In this document: positions 6,940 to 8,435 of the stretch, piece by piece | How the letters are laid out: the number at the start of each line of letters is the position of its first letter | Position numbering within the stretch: the first letter of the stretch is position 1 | Assembly: GCA_012032215.1 (NCBI GenBank) | Contig: JAAURO010000059.1 | Span: 1-8,435, forward strand | From: Limnobacter sp. | Lineage (GTDB): Bacteria > Pseudomonadota > Gammaproteobacteria > Burkholderiales > Burkholderiaceae_B | Reading direction: 5' to 3' | Length of the DNA stretch: 8,435 nt | Program-made: the position numbers and the translations under genes | Notes under the pieces: generated by a model | Databases searched by the model: none | Seen by the model: the letters and a program-made list of their open reading frames with translations, nothing else | Told to the model about the DNA's origin: nothing

Positions 6940-8401
6940 CCGAATTACTGGACTTCAACCCGCAAAGCGTCAGCCGCATTCAATACGGCCACGCACGGCA
7001 ATTCCAGTTGCTTTGCCTGGATGCAACCGCCGAACCCTGGCGCATCGCGTTTGGCTTGCGCACGCCCGACCACGCCCTGATGGAAACCCAGCGCGTGCTG
7101 TCTGCCCCCATTGAATGGGTGTTTTGCGAAGACGCCGTACTGCTGGAAAAAACCATTAACCAAGCCTACTCCAGCCAGAAAACCACCGCCGCCGCCGTGG
7201 CCGATGAAGTGGCGGGCGACCTCGATTTAGACCAGCTCATGCAGGAAATTCCTGATGTGGAAGACCTGCTGGAAGCCGATGACGATGCGCCAATTGTCCG
7301 CATGATAAATGCCTTGCTTACCCAGGCCTCGCGCGAGGGTGCATCCGACATTCACATAGAAGCCTTTGAAACCCACTCTGCTGTGCGGTTTCGGGTAGAT
7401 GGCACGCTGCGCGATGTACTCAACCCGAAACGCGAACTGCACTCGGCGCTTATTTCTCGCATTAAAATCATGGCCAACCTCGATATTGCAGAAAAACGCC
7501 TGCCCCAGGATGGCCGTATTACCCTGCGCATTGGCGGCAAACCCATGGATGTGCGGGTATCCACCCTGCCCACCGGCCATGGCGAACGCGCCGTGCTGCG
7601 CCTTTTAGACAAAGAAGCCGGGCGGCTCGACCTATCCCGGCTGGGCATGCCAGAAACCATTCTTGGCCGAATGGATCAGCTCTGCCACATGCCCCACGGC
7701 ATTGTGCTGGTAACAGGCCCCACAGGCTCGGGCAAAACCACCACCCTGTATGCCGCGTTAAGCCGCGTAGATGCCACCGCCACCAACGTCATGACCGTGG
7801 AAGACCCCATCGAATACGACCTGGCCGGCATCAGCCAAACCCCCGCCAACCCCAAAATCGACATGACCTTCGCCAAAGCCTTGCGCGCCATTTTGCGCCA
7901 AGACCCCGATGTCATCATGATTGGCGAAATCCGCGATCTGGAAACCGCCCAGATTGCCGTGCAAGCCTCGCTGACCGGCCACCTGGTGCTGGCCACCCTG
8001 CACACCAACGACTCCGTGAGTGCGGTTACCCGCCTTATCGACATGGGTATAGAGCCCTTTTTGCTGTCCTCCAGCCTGCTGGGTGTGCTTGCCCAGCGTT
8101 TGGTGCGCAAACTCTGCCCCCATTGCAAACACCTGGACGCCACACCCGAAGGCGACCCTATCTGGACGCCCATGGGCTGCGACCACTGCGGCTTACCGGG
8201 TTTCAGGGCCGAACCGGCGTGTACGAACTCTTTACCGTGGATGACGAAAGCCGTGATCTGATTCACCGCAGCGCCTCTGAAGCCGAAATTCGCGAAGCCG
8301 CCCGCCGCACCGGCATGAGACACATGCGCGAAGACGGCCAGCGCTGGGTGGAAGCCGGTGTCACCTCTACCGAAGAACTGCTGCGTGTTACCCGAGACTA
8401 A
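6936..8401 (+). CDS. gspE: GspE assembly ATPase, with a one-base frameshift near the C-terminus
   Basis: Cytoplasmic secretion ATPase of the PilB/GspE family that powers pseudopilus assembly as a hexamer docked on GspL and GspF. Counting from TTG 6936, an N-terminal domain (LDFNPQSVSRIQYG and onward) precedes the family segment ASDIHIEAFETHSAVRFRVDG. Walker A GPTGSGKT is at 261-268, the Asp box VEDPIEY follows, Walker B is around IMIGEIRD with Glu331, and the His box TGHLVLATLHTND has His349 and His356. The zinc tetracysteine motif, typical of GspE, has CPHC at 394-397 and CDHC at 415-418. After CGL (about 420) the frame goes wrong and stops at 8261. The expected C-terminus (GFQGRTGVYELFTVDDESRD, then EELLRVTRD) is in the next frame and stops at 8399-8401. 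One extra A at CTTACCG (8192-8198) restores C-G-L-T-G-F-Q-G-R-T-G, giving about 488 residues, normal for GspE. The frame is open upstream into gspD. Confidence 0.93.
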
Positions 8402-8406
8402 GCCCC

Positions 8407-8435
8407 ATGCCACTCTTTCGCTTTGAAACGCTGGA
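8407..8435 (+). CDS. gspF: 5' end of gspF, inner-membrane platform protein (partial)
   Basis: ATG 8407 begins MPLFRFETL, the start typical of GspF (M-P-x-F-x-Y/F-x-A/T-L). In the family GspF is a polytopic inner-membrane protein at the base of the pseudopilus and partner of GspE and GspL. It follows gspE by 5 bases and runs off the window after nine codons. The upstream ribosome site is weak. The call rests on these few residues and on the E-F order common to T2SS operons. Confidence 0.8.

Noticed and set aside
5763..8261. One 832-residue protein joining the GspD barrel to GspE
   Set aside because: It starts at an internal GTG in the middle of N3, lacks a signal peptide, joins proteins of different cell compartments and contains a strong internal ribosome site and TTG start. 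It is better explained by indels.
90..8435. Type IV pilus (pilB/pilQ) operon instead of T2SS
   Set aside because: GspK without Glu5, the GspL-GspM-GspN set and the N-domain layout of GspD identify T2SS; no PilM, PilN, PilO or PilP is present.

Overview
The window is an almost gap-free stretch of one operon for a type II secretion system (T2SS, general secretory pathway), all on the + strand. The order is gspI-gspJ-gspK-gspL-gspM-gspN-gspD-gspE-gspF, with a few codons of a preceding gene (probably gspH) at the left edge and only the first nine codons of gspF at the right edge. The organism is a Gram-negative proteobacterium. The style of the GspL/GspM/GspN proteins, the order with gspD-E-F after gspN, and the moderately high GC content suggest a betaproteobacterium of the Burkholderiales type. 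That lineage call is inference and was not tested by a search.

Layout: 1-99 is the end of an upstream reading frame. 90-475 is gspI (minor pseudopilin), 472-1152 gspJ (minor pseudopilin), 1152-2129 gspK (tip pseudopilin), 2126-3397 gspL (inner-membrane platform), 3394-3897 gspM, 3894-4634 gspN, 4634-6939 gspD (outer-membrane secretin), 6936-8401 gspE (assembly ATPase), and 8407 to the edge is gspF (polytopic platform protein). Nearly every junction is a 1-4 base overlap (ATGA, TTGA or TGATG), so the genes look translationally coupled. No stretch over 300 bases lacks a gene, and no internal promoter, terminator, RNA gene, CRISPR array or mobile element was seen.

How the genes work together: GspE hydrolyses ATP on the cytoplasmic face and is docked by GspL, GspM and GspF. 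This drives growth of a pseudopilus capped by GspI, GspJ and GspK, which pushes folded periplasmic proteins out through the GspD pore. GspN is an accessory inner-membrane protein.

The striking feature is the state of the reading frames. gspI, gspD and gspE are each broken by an apparent one-base indel, while family-typical protein sequence continues in a neighbouring frame. In addition, gspD has no stop codon before gspE in the frame it ends in, so the raw sequence gives an artificial-looking GspD-GspE fusion. gspJ, K, L, M and N are intact. The breaks at short A runs, and the good conservation on both sides, fit sequencing or assembly errors better than decay, but raw reads are needed to decide. 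No previously undescribed system was found here; this is a known machine with unusual frame problems.
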